Assembly (NCBI RefSeq): GCF_040869045.1
Contig: NC_090319.1
Coordinates: 243,405,832-243,469,831 of the forward strand
Direction of reading: 5' to 3'
Origin: Eurosta solidaginis
Taxonomy: Eukaryota; Arthropoda; Insecta; Diptera; Tephritidae
DNA length: 64,000 nt
Shown here piece after piece: positions 1 through 12,400 of the stretch. How positions within the stretch are numbered: the stretch's first letter is position 1; every line of letters starts with the position of its first letter. The notes beneath the pieces are model-generated. The model was not told where the DNA came from. It worked only from the letters and a program-made list of their open reading frames with translations, and ran no database searches. The translations under genes were made by a program, and so were the position numbers.

Positions 1-3000
1 CGAAAGGGCTCTGGACCATAGAATGCTGATGTAGCACCCTGCTTTGCTAGGTAATCTGCATGTTCATTACCTTCATGTCCCTGATGTCCGGGAACCCATC
101 CCAATAAAACCTTGTTTTTGGCTCCCAGGACATTAAGGATTTCAGTGCATTCATCCACCAGCTTAGATGTAACTATGTAGGATGGCAAGGCACGCAGTGC
201 CGCCTGGCTGTCCGACATATTGTAGATGCTCTTCGATGTTTAGCCTCTCCGCAGGCATCCTCTACCACAGACCTTTATTGCATGAATTTCTGCCTGAAAT
301 ATGGTGGGGTAACATCCCATTGGTATCGATTTTTTAAAGTTTGGCCCATAGATGCCAGCTCCCGTTGTTCCGTCATCGAATTTCGATCCCACCGTGTACC
401 AGACCTCTGAGTCACGGTCGTTATAAGGATTCCATATTTCCCAGGGGGTCCTGTCCACAATGGACATTTCAAAGTTCCGTGAGATTCTGAGCTTAGGGGA
501 CATTACGTCACGCAGTTGTAATGAGGGATTTCCTATGAATTTTCTTATTACTTTCATATGCCCTATCATATTTTCTTCCTTCAACTCAGAAATATTTGGA
601 AGTCTTAGTACACCTAGTGTTGCCTCTTTCTCTATCAGAATAGGGAAGGGAGGTATTCCCACTAAAGCACTAAGTGCGTCAGCAGGGGCGGTTCTCATCG
701 CACCCGTTATGCCAACGCAAACTAATCGATGCAGTTTGCTTAGATTAGCCGTTGTCTTTCTTTGCGTGGCCTTATGCCACCAAACTAGAGAAGCATAGGT
801 GAATATTGGCCTTACGATAGTACTAAATGTCCAATATACCATTTTTGGACAAATCCCCCATGTTTTGCCGTAGAGACGAGTACAGGCGAGGAATGCTCTT
901 GTTGCCTTGTTTAGGATAGCATCCAAATGAGCATTTCACGTGAGGGTTCTATCCAGTGTGACCCCTAGATATTTAGTCTCCATTAAGAATTGTATTTTTG
1001 TACCACCCAGGGATGGTTCTGGGACAGATACTTTCCTTCTCCGAGTGAAAGGCACTATAACAGTTTTGTTAGGATTTATAGACAATCCTTTGGTATCGCA
1101 CCACGTCTCTATGATGCAAAGGGCTTGTTGCATGCGATCTGATATTGTATCTTCGTGCATCCCTGTGATGCAAATAACTAGGTCATCTGCATATCCTTGT
1201 GTGTCAAATCCCTTGGTTTTCATTAACTGAAGGAGGTCATCAATGACCAGAGAGCACACCTCGTTGTGGGCCACCTCTTGCGGCCGCAATTGATTCAGTT
1301 CTCCCTCCCAGTTCAAAATGGATTTTTCTACTCTTTAACATAGACAGCACCCATCGTATTATTATAGGGCTTATGCCCTTATCAATCATAGCTTGTTCGA
1401 TAGCTTGATGTGTTGTGTTATCGAAAGCCCCTGATATATCAATAAAAGCGCAGAGGGTTATATTTTTTGACTCTATAGCCTTTTCGATTTTTACCGTGCG
1501 ACTATGAATAGCCGTCTCCGTGGATTTCCCTGACTGGTAGGCGAACTGATTCCTACACAGAGGGAATTTATTTAAATTGACCTCCCTGATATGCTGATCT
1601 AAGATTTTCTCCATACCTTTTAGGAGAAACGAGCTCAGGCTTATTGGTAGATACGACGAGGGCAGTTGCTCGGGTTTCCCTGGCTTTGGTAAGAATACTA
1701 CCTTAACCTCTGCCCACCTGCTCGCGATATGGCCGAGCAGTATTGATGCCTTATACAAAGTGGAAAGGGCTGCTTTATCCCTTGCTGTAACAGACAAGGG
1801 TAGACCCCATCCCGTCCTTGTGACTTGAATGGGCTGAAATTAGACAGAGCCCATTGCACTCGTTTCACAGTGGTGAGCTTTGTCGCGGGGCTTGTTTCAT
1901 TACCACTGATGGTTGGCAAATCTGCCATTATAGGTGGTGATTGCTAGCCTGCTGTGCAGTCAGGAAAGTGTGTTTCGAGTAATAGTTTGCTCGTCTCTTC
2001 CGACCGCGTGGTGTAGCTCCCATCTGTTTTTTTCAACGTGCCAATTACATTTTTGTGATCTCTAGAAAGGCCTTTTTGTAATCGAACCGCTGCTGGAAGA
2101 TCATTAATCTTTTCACAGTGTTCTCTCCAGGTAGCCCTTTTAGATTTCCTAAGTTCTTTATTGTAAGATGTTAGAGTGACTTTGTATGAATCCCAGTCGC
2201 CCGTAGCTCCCGCTTTATTGAACAGCTTCCTAGCCTGGCATCTTAGCGGCCCAAGCTTTTTGTTCCACCAAGGAACATTACGTTGTGTATGTATCTTTCC
2301 TTGGAGGCAACTCTCATTGAAAGCTGTTTTAATGTCTGAGTGGAGCTGTTCAGCTTCATCTCAAGCTTCTGCACGGTGGTTATAAGTCGCTGTAAGCTGT
2401 TACCAGCTTCCTCAATAATAAAACGGAAACGCTGCCAGTTGGTTTTACTGTGATTTCTAAAAGTTGGCATGTGTTCCGGAAAGTGAACAATGTCCAATAC
2501 AATGTGTTTGTGGTCCGACATTGATTCCTCTCCTGAAACATGCCAGTTAGTGACGGTGCTGGCCATATTATGGCTGCACAAAGCAAGATCTAAAACTTCC
2601 ACACTAATAGCATTTACAAAGGTGGGTTCATTGCCCCGATTGACAATGCTTATATTATTACTACTGATAAACTCAAGCAGGTACTCACCCCTGTTTTTGA
2701 TGTCCGTACTACCCCATGTTGTATGATGGGAATTTGCGTCATAGCAGAGGATCCATGGCGTGCCACTCTGCTGACAGTATTTGATGAGGGATATTTTTTC
2801 GGTTGTTGGAGCCGTTTTTTCCTCCCCCGGAAAGTAGGCAGAGGCCAAGATTGCCTCTTGTTCGCCTCTTGGGGTTGGAATTTTAGCCCGAACTGCAACG
2901 AGATCAGCCATCATAAACTGTAAAAGTGGAAGAAGCATTAGTTTGTTGCTTAAAAGCATCGCCGCTCTTGGGCGAGAACTGGTGGCATAAATTAACTTAC

Positions 3001-3160
3001 TATCAGTACTGTTCAGGCCTTTTACGGCACCGTGTTGAATCCAGGGCTCCTGGATGAAGGCTATTCCCAGATCTTCTTCTGCAAATTTTTTAATTAGGAC
3101 GTCTGAGGCTTCCTTGGCATGGTGAAGATTCGCCTGAAGGCATTTCAGACGTCTTTGCTT
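1..3160 (-). pseudogene. Non-LTR retrotransposon ORF2 (endonuclease-RT-RNase H), left copy, frame-broken, cut by window edge
   Basis: This is the polyprotein that nicks target DNA and copies the element RNA back into the genome. Reading leftward on the minus strand, an APE-type endonuclease starts near 3150 (IQEPW with the catalytic Glu), continues through DANSHHTTWGS near 2720 and ends with SDHK near 2500. A linker follows, then RT with PFKSQGRDG near 1840, FIDISGAFDN near 1430 (motif A), PQRGVLS near 1260 and GYADD near 1185 (catalytic DD kept). A thumb region lies at 240-926. RNase H begins near 390, where the usual first Asp of YTDGS reads YTVGS. SDSQAALRA (about 200) and WVPG-HQGHEGNEHAD (about 90) follow, with a one-base insertion after WVPG. 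At least four frameshifts make it a pseudogene. RNase H plus the ORF1 type suggests the LOA/I group; the clade is an inference. Confidence 0.9.
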
Positions 3161-3186
3161 TTATGCTTTGATAGGGAGGGGAGACA

Positions 3187-4667
3187 TTATTTATGGTGTT
3201 TGCGGCCACGTGTAGCCACCTTCCTTGCCCTATTGTTAAGCGACATTACGGCTTCTTCAGCCGTTCGTCCTCGTCCTTTTTTGTTCCCTTTCCTGACCTT
3301 GGGGCTCCCACGAGGTGGTTGCCTTGTTGCCGGGCTTTGGGGACAGGCTGACGGACTGTCGCTGCCTCGTTTGGCCTTAATGGGCCAACACTATACCCAG
3401 AAGGCCTGGGCTCTTCTTGAGAAGGTTTTTGGGGGTGTCCGATTGACTCGGCAAATCCTGCTGTTCAGTAGGTAAATGCCTACTAGATACCTTCTGGTTC
3501 TTCGAACAGCACGGTTTGTCATCGTCAACCGTATCATCCCCCTCACCCTTATTGTCATTGACGCTGGTATTTATATTTATCAGGGGCAGGGATGGCTTGG
3601 TTTTGGGTCTTAACTTGACCCTGTCAAACCCACAGAACATCAAGTAGTTGCGTTGCTCTAATAACTCCGCAGACAACGGATCCACGGCTATAGTAACTTC
3701 CGCCACCGTGGACTTTCCAATGCGGTTGAGGATGCTCCAGTTCCTGGTATTCAAGCCGACATTTTGGGCCTCAGCTAACCTCAAGATGTCGTCGTTTGAG
3801 GGGCATTCCTCTTCCTTAAAGTACCCCATGAGAATGATGCGACGTGGTATATCCGCATCAGATACCACCTTCAGCTTGGCACCCTGCCATGGTGTGAGCT
3901 TTGGGGCGATAGCCCTTAGCCACTCCGCGGTGGTTGCATCCCTGTAGGTGATACAAAGCCAGCCTGGGCGAGGTGTGCAACCGCTAAAGGTGGGCTTTAT
4001 AGCACCATATTTTTGGCTCATCACCTCTCCCAGGATGGCCTTCTGTATGGCCTTCAGTTCCCCTGAAGACCAGACCGTGGCTGGATAGTCGGGAGGTATA
4101 ATGCCCAGCCTTAGCCTACTCAGAAAATCCCTGAAAGTTGTCGACTGCTTGGCTGTTGCATCACGATGGGGAGGCATGGTTACCTCGACATTTGATGCAC
4201 AGCTTTTCTTTTTTGGCTCTCTCTCTGGTGGAGTCGAGCTATCTGAGCGGCCTCTCCTGGCTGACCCCTCAACCACGGACTGATCCCAAGGGTTCTTTGG
4301 CAAGTCCCCTGGCTTCATTGTAGCTAATCTCCCTGGCCAATAATCGCTTGAGACGTTTTCGAGCGGCACCACTTAGCCGATCTCGCTCTGCATTCCGGCC
4401 AGGCTGATCGCTTTTCGCCGGAGAAGCAAGGAGCCTCTCTTCATGCTCCGACGAGACTGTGGATTGTGACTCTACCCAATTTGCATCCTGCAGAGTCCCC
4501 ACATCTGCCATCTCCACGTCATGCAGGGGACTATTCGGCCCCGGCAAGTCTGCGGCGACAGCTGATTCGGCTTGCACCGAAAGGTCGCAATCGACCTGAT
4601 CTATTGGGAGCTGTTCAGCTCCATTTTGGTTGTTTTTTATATTATTTTTATCCATAAAAATACCCAC
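3187..4667 (-). pseudogene. Non-LTR retrotransposon ORF1 (gag-like, DUF4780-type), frameshifted
   Basis: This is the nucleic-acid-binding partner of the ORF2 just downstream. The start MGIFMDKNN at 4667 is the first ATG after the leader. An acidic N-terminal part runs to about 4300, where a frameshift moves the reading into the frame containing GRSDSSTPPEREPKKK and a globular domain (GWLCITYRDATTAEWLRAIA, then IPRRIILMGYFKEEE). I associate that domain with DUF4780 ORF1 proteins of insect LOA/I-type LINEs. A second frameshift near 3400 shifts again into a basic tail rich in Lys and Arg, ending RGRKHHK with a stop at 3187-3189. No CCHC knuckles are visible. Two frameshifts make it non-functional. 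Confidence 0.82.
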
Positions 4668-5150
4668 GAGTATGGGGGAAGGTAGGTCAGCTGGGACATA
4701 GCCCCCAGTATCCCAGCTAGACTAATTACAACCAGAGGGCGTCATGTATCTGGGGGCCACCGTTGTAAGACACACTAACGTAGTGCCATTCATCCCATGA
4801 GCACGGTTCGGATGACACTCGGAATTTCGGGTTTTATCGAGTTGTCCTCTCTAGATCCGCCATATTTGTTAGCAAAGCTTGGGCACCTTATTCAGGGTGT
4901 GACTCTTCGCCACGTATGGCCGGTCTTGAACTAAAAATAGCACCTGTTTATAGGAAAACTTGGCCCAGGGGAAACGGAGTGCGGTTGGGAGATGGGAGAA
5001 GAAGGGAAATCTGGTTGAAGGGAAGAGAAACGGGTCGCCGCGAGGAGGCTCCACCCCAATGTGGGAGTAGGGTGCAAGCACCTACGAGTCGACGTTTTGG
5101 GATGACGCCGGTGTGTGCAAGCCGAGGCATCCCCATCAAAGTTACCCCAA
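4668..5150 (-). other. Probable 5' UTR of the left-edge LINE
   Basis: This GC-richer, non-coding stretch lies immediately upstream of the ORF1 ATG. Base composition drops to AT-rich host-like DNA at about 5150-5200, so I place the element's 5' end there. The exact end and any promoter are not demonstrable. Open frames here on both strands look like chance frames. Confidence 0.45.
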
Positions 5151-5199
5151 TAACGTGGAAAGTTACAAAAGCAAAATGTTTCAGGAGAACAAAAAAACG

Positions 5200-5745
5200 T
5201 TTATTATGGAAATATAGATTTGTTCCTTTTTTTAAGTTTCTTCGAAAATATGATAACAAAAACGTATACACAAAAAATTGTTAAATTTTGATTTCAAATT
5301 ACATCTCAATGTACTGTGTGAAATTTTTTTCAAAAGAAAAACGTTGTATGTTCACTAGTAGATGTCACTTGCAACATTCTTCCACTACGCAAAGCATAAT
5401 GGATGATAGCATTTACAACCTTTTCCATGTTACCTCTTCTGGAGCATTTTCCCGGGTATATTTTGATTTTTCTTATTATGTAATCGTTTCCACTATCTCT
5501 CAACTTTTTCTTTTGTTATCTTTCCAATTATCAATATCATTTTTCCTGTATTACACTTAGCAATAATTTTCGAAACTGATTTACGTAATATTCCGTGTGT
5601 CGCTTACAACGTTTTTCCACTCACTGAATATTTCTAACTGTATTTCTACAGCTATAGTATGCATAATTTCGGAAAATTTGGTGCTTCAGCTAATTAGTAG
5701 ATCCATATTGGCGGCTTTTTGGCAGAAACAGGGTTTGAAAAAATT
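5200..5745. other. AT-rich stretch without recognisable gene
   Basis: Short open frames on the plus strand (for example 5288-5560) are Phe/Ser-rich and resemble no family I know. I see no repeat boundaries. Confidence 0.5.
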
Positions 5746-5749
5746 TTAA

Positions 5750-6925
5750 CTTACCACGTTGTTCGCGAAGACCAAACTCATGAGTCTTAGTTTAAACACA
5801 AGAAAACCTCCAGATGTAAGTATTGTTTTTCATTCTGCGATTTGCGAGCGTTTTGCTCTTCATGAGAATGGGTGCCAAGATTTTCAATCCGGTACCTTCG
5901 AATCGCTTGTGGCTTGTAATAAGGACTGCTTCGCAATAGAATATGTTGATGATTTTCAATATCTGGGTGTAACTGTTGATCATAATATGAGCTGGGGCAA
6001 CCATATATCCCGTTTAAAAAATATCTTCGATCCTCTTTACGTTGTTTTTATCACCTAAGAACTTCCTGTTCTAATTTCATTCTTAAAATAGTTTATTATG
6101 CGCTTTTTCATTCTAAATTACAATATGCAATCAGTTGTTGGGTGGCGCCAACAAAATCCAGCCTATATTAGTATTGCAAAAATATATTATTCGACAAATA
6201 TCTAATGATAATCGGTTGTATTCATCGAGAGAGCTATTTAGAAGTCTAGAGATTCTTCCAGTAAAGGACCTCTATTAGTTTAAAGTTTTAAACATTTTTT
6301 TCATTAAATGTGGTTGCCTACAAAGTATGAGGTCGGAAGCATATAACCTGAGGAAAAACTCAGAAACTACAGTCGTTGTACCATCGACCAGAACCACACA
6401 TTCAAGCAAGTTTTTCACAATTGTTTCACGAAAACTCTTCAACTTACACCCTGCCGAAATTCGTGCTCTACGGAATCTTCGACAATTTACAGAATGTGTT
6501 AAGTCCTTCCTCTTAGGCCTTTTACACAATGAAATCGAAATTTGCTCCGGCCAGCTACATAAATCGTTTTTAATAGCTAAATATTCCATAATTTTTTCTG
6601 GTAATTGCTTTTCCCTTCATTTGCCCACGGGTTTTGTTGTAACTTAAATAAATATTTTGTACCCTTATTATAATAATATTATTTATATTTTAATCTCTTT
6701 ATTTAACAGTCCATCCCACTGTATTTTTATATTTTATAGAAATGACATTTGTCACTATGCTAAACTTAACATAAAAATGTCTTAACTTTTCCTATATCTA
6801 CATGTATATATATCCCATATAAGATTAAATTCTTTGCTTTTTATATTCATTTAAAATGTACATTCATAGATATAAGGAAAATGCTTAATAAATGAATGAA
6901 TGAATGAATGAATGAATTTGTCTGT
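5750..6925 (+). pseudogene. LINE RT C-terminal remnant with microsatellite tail
   Basis: At 5759 the peptide LFAKTKLMS corresponds to the RT motif C context LFADDTKLMS with the catalytic Asp pair lost. It is followed by FQYLGVTVDHNMSWGNHI (thumb boundary) near 5955. After several stops, 6327-6647 encodes YNLRKNSETTVVVPSTRT and KLFNLHPAEIRALRNLRQF, the typical C-terminal end of CR1/Jockey-superfamily RTs. The sequence ends in five tandem TGAA units at about 6893-6916, a typical LINE 3' tail. It is 5' truncated within the RT and has many stops. The clade is uncertain. Confidence 0.75.
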
Positions 6926-9520
6926 CTGGCAGTTCGTTGACATTTTAAACTAAGGTAAGGTGTAGAAAATAAATTAGGAAGAAATTTCCTTAAAATTTAA
7001 GGATATTTGTTTCATTTATAAGTTGGCTCATCTCGCCGTTCATAAAATGAAATTTTCTAAAACTTAATTGACGGAAACATGTTTGCAATGAGTGTGTTCT
7101 CTGAAAACACCCATTGATGGGGATGTGGGTCTTAGTCCACTTAATATAAATACACCAATATTGTTTGTATTTGATAGAAAATTCACCGCTATTTATTTTT
7201 GGTAAATAATTTTTATTCACATATAAAATATTTTATAGCACTCAATGCCCAAATGTACGCTAGCGTATATTTTAAGAATTTTATAATGAATGAAAATTTT
7301 TAATTGTTATAATTTCAAAATTGAAATATAAAAACTACCAAGAACAATTCATTCAATTTCTTCAAAGTAGATTTATATAAAGTTGAATATAAATGTAACT
7401 AATATTAACATCATATATAAAATAACAACACTACATGGGCTTTGTTCTCATTTACTGAAAAATTAGGTGCTCTTCTTTAGCATAACTTTTAACTGTTCTT
7501 TTTGCAGCTCCTGGAGTGACGCAAGTGATGATCGATGTATGAGTAAGCGTAACCTTTGCAGGTAAATTAATGAATCACATTGCGGTGAACAACAACTACC
7601 TACAATAAAAAAATATTAAGAAATAAAATAAATTAAACTCAAGAGCATCTGTTTGAGCTGATATACTCAACAATCATAATTCAGCACTTTTAAGACTACA
7701 TTCATCCATTATCACTACATATATATAACATACTCTCCTCGCACACCAAATAATTTTTAGCTTATATAAAGCTTATTATGTGGCCAAATGGCTTAATTTA
7801 CTTAGGACTTAATTTGTTTAAAAAAATTAGCTGTATGACGTATTCCTCATAATGCTCTATATTTTCCGGACTTATGTTGTTAGGCTTATCTGGAAAACGG
7901 CGTTATGTCTTGTGACCATAAAAGGCTTGTGACCATATAAAATAAGGCTTACATTAGCAACTAGGTCTTATAGGACATGAGGTAGAATATGACGACTTTA
8001 TTTTAAGGGACATGGGCCAATTAAAATAGAAATTTAATAAGGCTTTATAGTAAGACGTACTCTATCGCATTAAGATTTATTGTAAGGCTTTTGACTCCCA
8101 CAAAATCAGGATTTGATAAGGATTTACAATAAGATACTATCTGTAGTGTTATGAACTTTTATATAAGGCTTTTAAACCAAATTAAGTCAGCCTTACAAAT
8201 GAAAGCAGTACTCATAAAATCAGACTTGCATAGGGACTAAACACACCAAGAGGCTTCAAATTGTAATTCATCTTTATAACCACTTATCTCAAAACTTTAT
8301 CAATTTTCAGCGAAAATTCAAATTAAGTTCCCACGTTTAAGTTACGTGACAAGTAACATTAGTGCGGCCAGCCATGCCATGAACATCTCCTCAGAAAAAA
8401 TGTATTTGCGTTCCCAGATGTCGTCCGGACTCGGGTAAAGCATGTGGGACCAATGTGTAGGAAAAATCGACACACCAAAAACTAGAAAACTTTGCCAAAT
8501 GTTGTAGGTGGAGCACCCTAGCACCACACCGCGGTGTCAAGATTTATCATGCAATCATATGTTGAAGATCGCTTACTTGTTTCATTAAGTTATTTTTTGC
8601 TTTATCGATGCCGTAAATAAGCCTTATACGTATGTACATAAGATATATCTTAAACAAATTTGTCAATGCATAATATGTTAATTGTTTTTTATAGACACGC
8701 AGGGAATTGTATGTAATAAGAGTCAGGTTGATTAGTAGCTATACATAACATTACAAGTGCAATAGCTTCTTTGTATATTAACTTAGGGAAATGGTTCAAA
8801 AGTAAATATTCAGGAATTTGAAAGTACTTTCGTCTATTAAAACAAAAAGCAGACTTTAAGGGGACAAAACTCAATTAGCCGACTTAATCCAATATGCAGA
8901 TTTCCAAGACCAAAATAATGACGTATCAATTTCAAAAATCAAAAAAAAAAAAATTCGACTGTGTTTCGAAGGATAAAAAAAATGTTAAAAAAATTTCCGA
9001 AACACTCTCAACATAAGCGTTATGTTTAGGGGTAACCTTTTAAAACTTTTTTTGCAACCCAGTCTAATAAACATCCAAAAAGTTCGTCCTGTGCAAACCA
9101 ATGTTTATTTAAAAAGAGATAAAGAATGTCCAACAAAGATTATAAGTGCAAGGTGTCATACTGCTGATAGGTGTACACCACATTACCAGCCTAAAAAATA
9201 TAAATGTTTATGTTGAAGTAAATATATAATAAACGACCCACAAAATAGTTCAGCTGCGGCTACTGTATAAAAGTAAATGTTATTTGCATTTAAATTTAGG
9301 AAATTTCGAACAAAATTACTTTACTTAGTCCCTACTCATTACTTATTAGCGATTTGATGCACATGCAAAGGTAAATTTTCATACAAGGAAAGTAAATTTT
9401 GAAATAAGTCGCTGTGAATATGACCGTTAGAGTTTCCTATAATTACCATACGTGAAATGCTGATTCGTAGTTTAAATAAGCTTAAAATAGGGCGTAATTA
9501 TAAGAAATATGATGTTTCAA
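6926..9520. other. 2.6-kb non-coding AT-rich region with dispersed AAGGCTT motifs
   Basis: No protein homology is visible in any frame. Between about 7775 and 8240 the hexamer AGGCTT and close variants recur in one orientation (TAAGGCTTA, ATAAGGCTTT), suggesting a decayed internal-repeat element. AATAAGCCTTA appears near 8612, and the same motif sits beside a related repeat at 26995. The short frames at 8342-8527, 8689-8874 and 9022-9216 are not recognisable. Confidence 0.4.
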
Positions 9521-9524
9521 ATTT

Positions 9525-9625
9525 ACTTTATTATAAGGTTTATCTATCAGTAGTGAAAGCAGCGCTGCCGTAGTATTCCTTATTGCTTACAACCGCGCAT
9601 GCTATTTTTGCTGGGCGACGTTCGA
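9525..9625 (+). repeat. Dispersed repeat, copy 1 (matches 27040-27120)
   Basis: The segment around AAGGTTTATCTATCAG and ATTCCTTATTGCTTACAACC is repeated in the same orientation at 27040-27120, with a few substitutions and a short indel. The AAGGCTT-rich sequence near 26995 and in 7775-8240 suggests the same family. No termini or coding capacity are visible. Confidence 0.6.
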
Positions 9626-10019
9626 ACAAATTTACAAATACATACATACAGTTATGTATGAACAATTTCAACTGCGGCCCCCTATTATCAATTCAACATC
9701 ATCAACTTTGAATCGACTTCATGCTAAAGTCATCGTCATCCCTACAATGGAAGTAACACGCATTTCACTTCATTCTGCCCATTCCGTGGTAATATTAATG
9801 ATTCGCAATCGGTAAACCTACCTATCGATTGATTGTTGAATTTGAAAATAGCTGCAACATACGCAACGTCGAGCGTTCAAGTGATATAAAGCACTTATGA
9901 GAATGTTTATAACAAAAAAACCCCATACACATTTTTGTCTAATCGCAATTCGAGATGCATTTTTGAACTAAATTTATTATTAAATCTCAAACTTTCTCAA
10001 ACTTTAGTTGTCCCCGGTT

Positions 10020-10440
10020 AATTATTAAAAATTAACGCGGGGCCTGCCTGTTCGGTTGTTTCCATAGGCGGGTTCCGGGAGTATATTTTCTGTGGCAGGG
10101 CTGATGTTTCATCTGGTTCAATTATACCGATGCGGGCTAAGAGATCGGCTTGACGGTTGGCCGGATATCACTGTGGCTCGGGACCCAGATAATCGTAATC
10201 ATAAAATAGGTCAGTGCAATTGTAAGCGAGGTCAGGCACTCCCAGCCCACCCTCGATCGCACTATACTTAAACTCAAGGCCTTGATACCTGCCTGGCTAC
10301 CAGAGCAGATTTACAACTCCCTAACCGTAGTAGCACTGGATAGCATTTCATCCACTGCATCCTTCATCACATTAAACTCAGCTTAAAAGGCGCTGCAGTT
10401 ATTTGTAACGTAAATTTACGGCTTCAATTATCTCTTGACA
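10020..10440 (-). pseudogene. Decayed LINE RNase H domain
   Basis: Read on the minus strand, the conceptual peptide passes through AEFNVMKDAVDEML. It then enters a degenerate region corresponding to the WVPGHSDI stretch and ends NRQADLLARIGI, the end of an I/R1-type LINE RNase H domain. Several stops and frameshifts are present. It is GC-richer than its surroundings, as expected for an insertion. It is only a fragment, and flanking duplications are not visible. Confidence 0.6.
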
Positions 10441-10705
10441 AATTACCGCCGCAATTTGGGGCTAATGGGATGTAAATGTTTGGGCTAGAGTTATCAAACA
10501 AAAAAGGTAAGAAACGATTCTTTTCCGGTATGTGAAAAAACGGATACTGATAATAACTTCAAAACTTAACTTTGAAAAACGTTTAAAAAATAATTTTGGT
10601 TTTGCTCACCGTTATTTAATTATAAAAAATAAACTAAAAGCTTATTTTTCTTTTAAAATCCTACTATAATATTGAGTTGCTGACCTAGAATTGGTAAAAA
10701 GCAAC

Positions 10706-11787
10706 TAAAGGTGTCTAAGTTCGGGTGTAACCGAACATTGTATACTCAGCGTGAGCTTCAATTGTACATTTCATTTCAGATAAATTACTTTTATACATAA
10801 CACGTGGCACCGCCCGCTTAAAAAATGTTTCATCATTTTCTCTTACAATAAGACTTGATAAGTGAAATATCATTGATTCTAAACTATTTTTTTGCTAAAT
10901 TATAGCTTATAATTTTCGTCTACGACCCTTTTAAAATTTTTTTATATCAAAGTCTTTTACCGATCTCGTCCATCTTTTCTAGAAATATTTTCTGCTATAA
11001 GGAAAATATGTGTACCCAATTTTATTACGATCCGTTAATTTTTCTTCGAGTTATGTCTCCCGAAACATAGAAACTTGCTTAGTCATAAAAGGGGCGGTGC
11101 CGCGCCCATTTTTTCAAATGTGAAGTTTTTCCTATTTATTGTTATAAATCTACTTGTGAAATGAAATACCATTGATATAAAGCTCTTTTTTGCAAAGATA
11201 TAGCTGTTTTTATTCGTACACGACCATTTTAAAAATCTTTTATATAAAACTGGGTGTGGTCCTCAACCGATTTCGTTATTTTTTCTTTTAAATCATTCCT
11301 TATAGTAAAGCAACCACTCTGCCGAATTTTGTTATGATAGTTTTACCGATTTTTGATTTATGATTAATAATATTTGCCACGCCCATTTAACAAATTTTTA
11401 TCAAGAGTATCAATATCAGTACACACGTCAAATTTCAACATTCTAGGTGTATTATTTACTAAATAATCAGGTTTTTTGTGTTTTCCAAAATGTTATATAT
11501 ATATAAAGTGGGCGTGGTTATCATCCGATTTCGCTCATTTTCAACACCAATCTATTCTGGGTCCAGATAAGCTCGTGTACCAAATTTGGGAAAGATATCT
11601 CAATATTTACTCAAGTTATCGTGTTAACGGACGGACGGACATGGCTCAGTCATATTTTTTTCGATACTGATGATTTTGATATATGGAAGTATATATCTGT
11701 CTCGATTCCTTTATACCTGTACAACGAACCGTTATCCAATCAATTTTAATATACTCTGTGTGCAAAGCACGCTGAGTATAATAATAG
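10706..11787 (+). repeat. Family A interspersed repeat, apparently full length
   Basis: This non-coding element begins with TAAGTTCGGGTGTAACCGAA, a hairpin (GTTCGG/CCGAAC) close to the end, and finishes with TATACTCTGTGTGCAAAGCA followed by CGCTGAGTATA. Inside are several GGGCGTGG or GGCACCGCCC blocks and a run of GGACGGAC near 11630. Reverse-oriented relatives lie at 28430-28890, 33336-34346 and 55235-55690, so the ends are defined by comparison. Short frames inside are not conserved. Its relation to family B is shown by shared terminal hairpin sequences. Confidence 0.75.
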
Positions 11788-12059
11788 GCAATTAAATAAA
11801 GACTAAAACTTGAAACAAAAATAATTAAACAAAAATGTTTACGTTAAACGGTTTTATTGAAAACAATACTTACATAAATAACAATAATATTAATATAGCT
11901 AGAAAATAATTAGGTAGGACCCAGGTACTAGTCATCACACTCATCAACAATCTAGGGCTTTGATCAGACAATTAAATAAAAGCGTTGGACGCGTAAAATT
12001 TCTATTGATAGTCATAAGTAAGACCAACTGAACCTTAATCAGGTTACGCTACGCTATGC

Positions 12060-12400
12060 AAGGCATTGGCATTTCTTCCCCAGCTTAGCAGGATCGCGGC
12101 TATGCCTGATGAAGCAACAGGTAAAGCAACGTTCGTATCCTTGCGCAATCGCACCAACCGAAAGTTCAAGAGAAAGGACTTGCCAGTACCTCCTGGCGCA
12201 TCAAAGAATAGAGCTCACCTTCCCTTTTTGACCTGATTCACAATTTTATTAAAAATATACCCTTGTTCTGACAACAGTATGTGCTCTGCTCGTATGACCT
12301 CTGCAGCCGAGGCATATGCATCATAGTTTGGTACTCTGAGGACATCATGTATTGTCATGAAAAAACGCAAAAGCATCCTAGACAGAAAACCTTAGTCTGT
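12060..12400 (-). pseudogene. Helitron (PIF1-like) helicase fragment
   Basis: On the minus strand from about 12274 downward the peptide reads LSEQGYIFNKIVNQ, then FFDAPGGTGKSFLLN, then VALPVASSGIAAILL. This is the Walker A region (PGGTGKS) and following strand of Helitron RepHel helicases. One in-frame stop lies just before the Walker A block and nothing remains of the Rep domain or later helicase motifs. The open stretch upstream to about 12400 is less certain. It begins 270 bp beyond the family A element, which could be chance. It is a dead fragment of an autonomous rolling-circle transposon. Confidence 0.85.

Noticed and set aside
460..798. Plus-strand open frames in the left LINE (also 940-1230, 2490-2726, 3119-3475)
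   Set aside because: They are antisense shadows of the RT, endonuclease and ORF1 coding on the minus strand.
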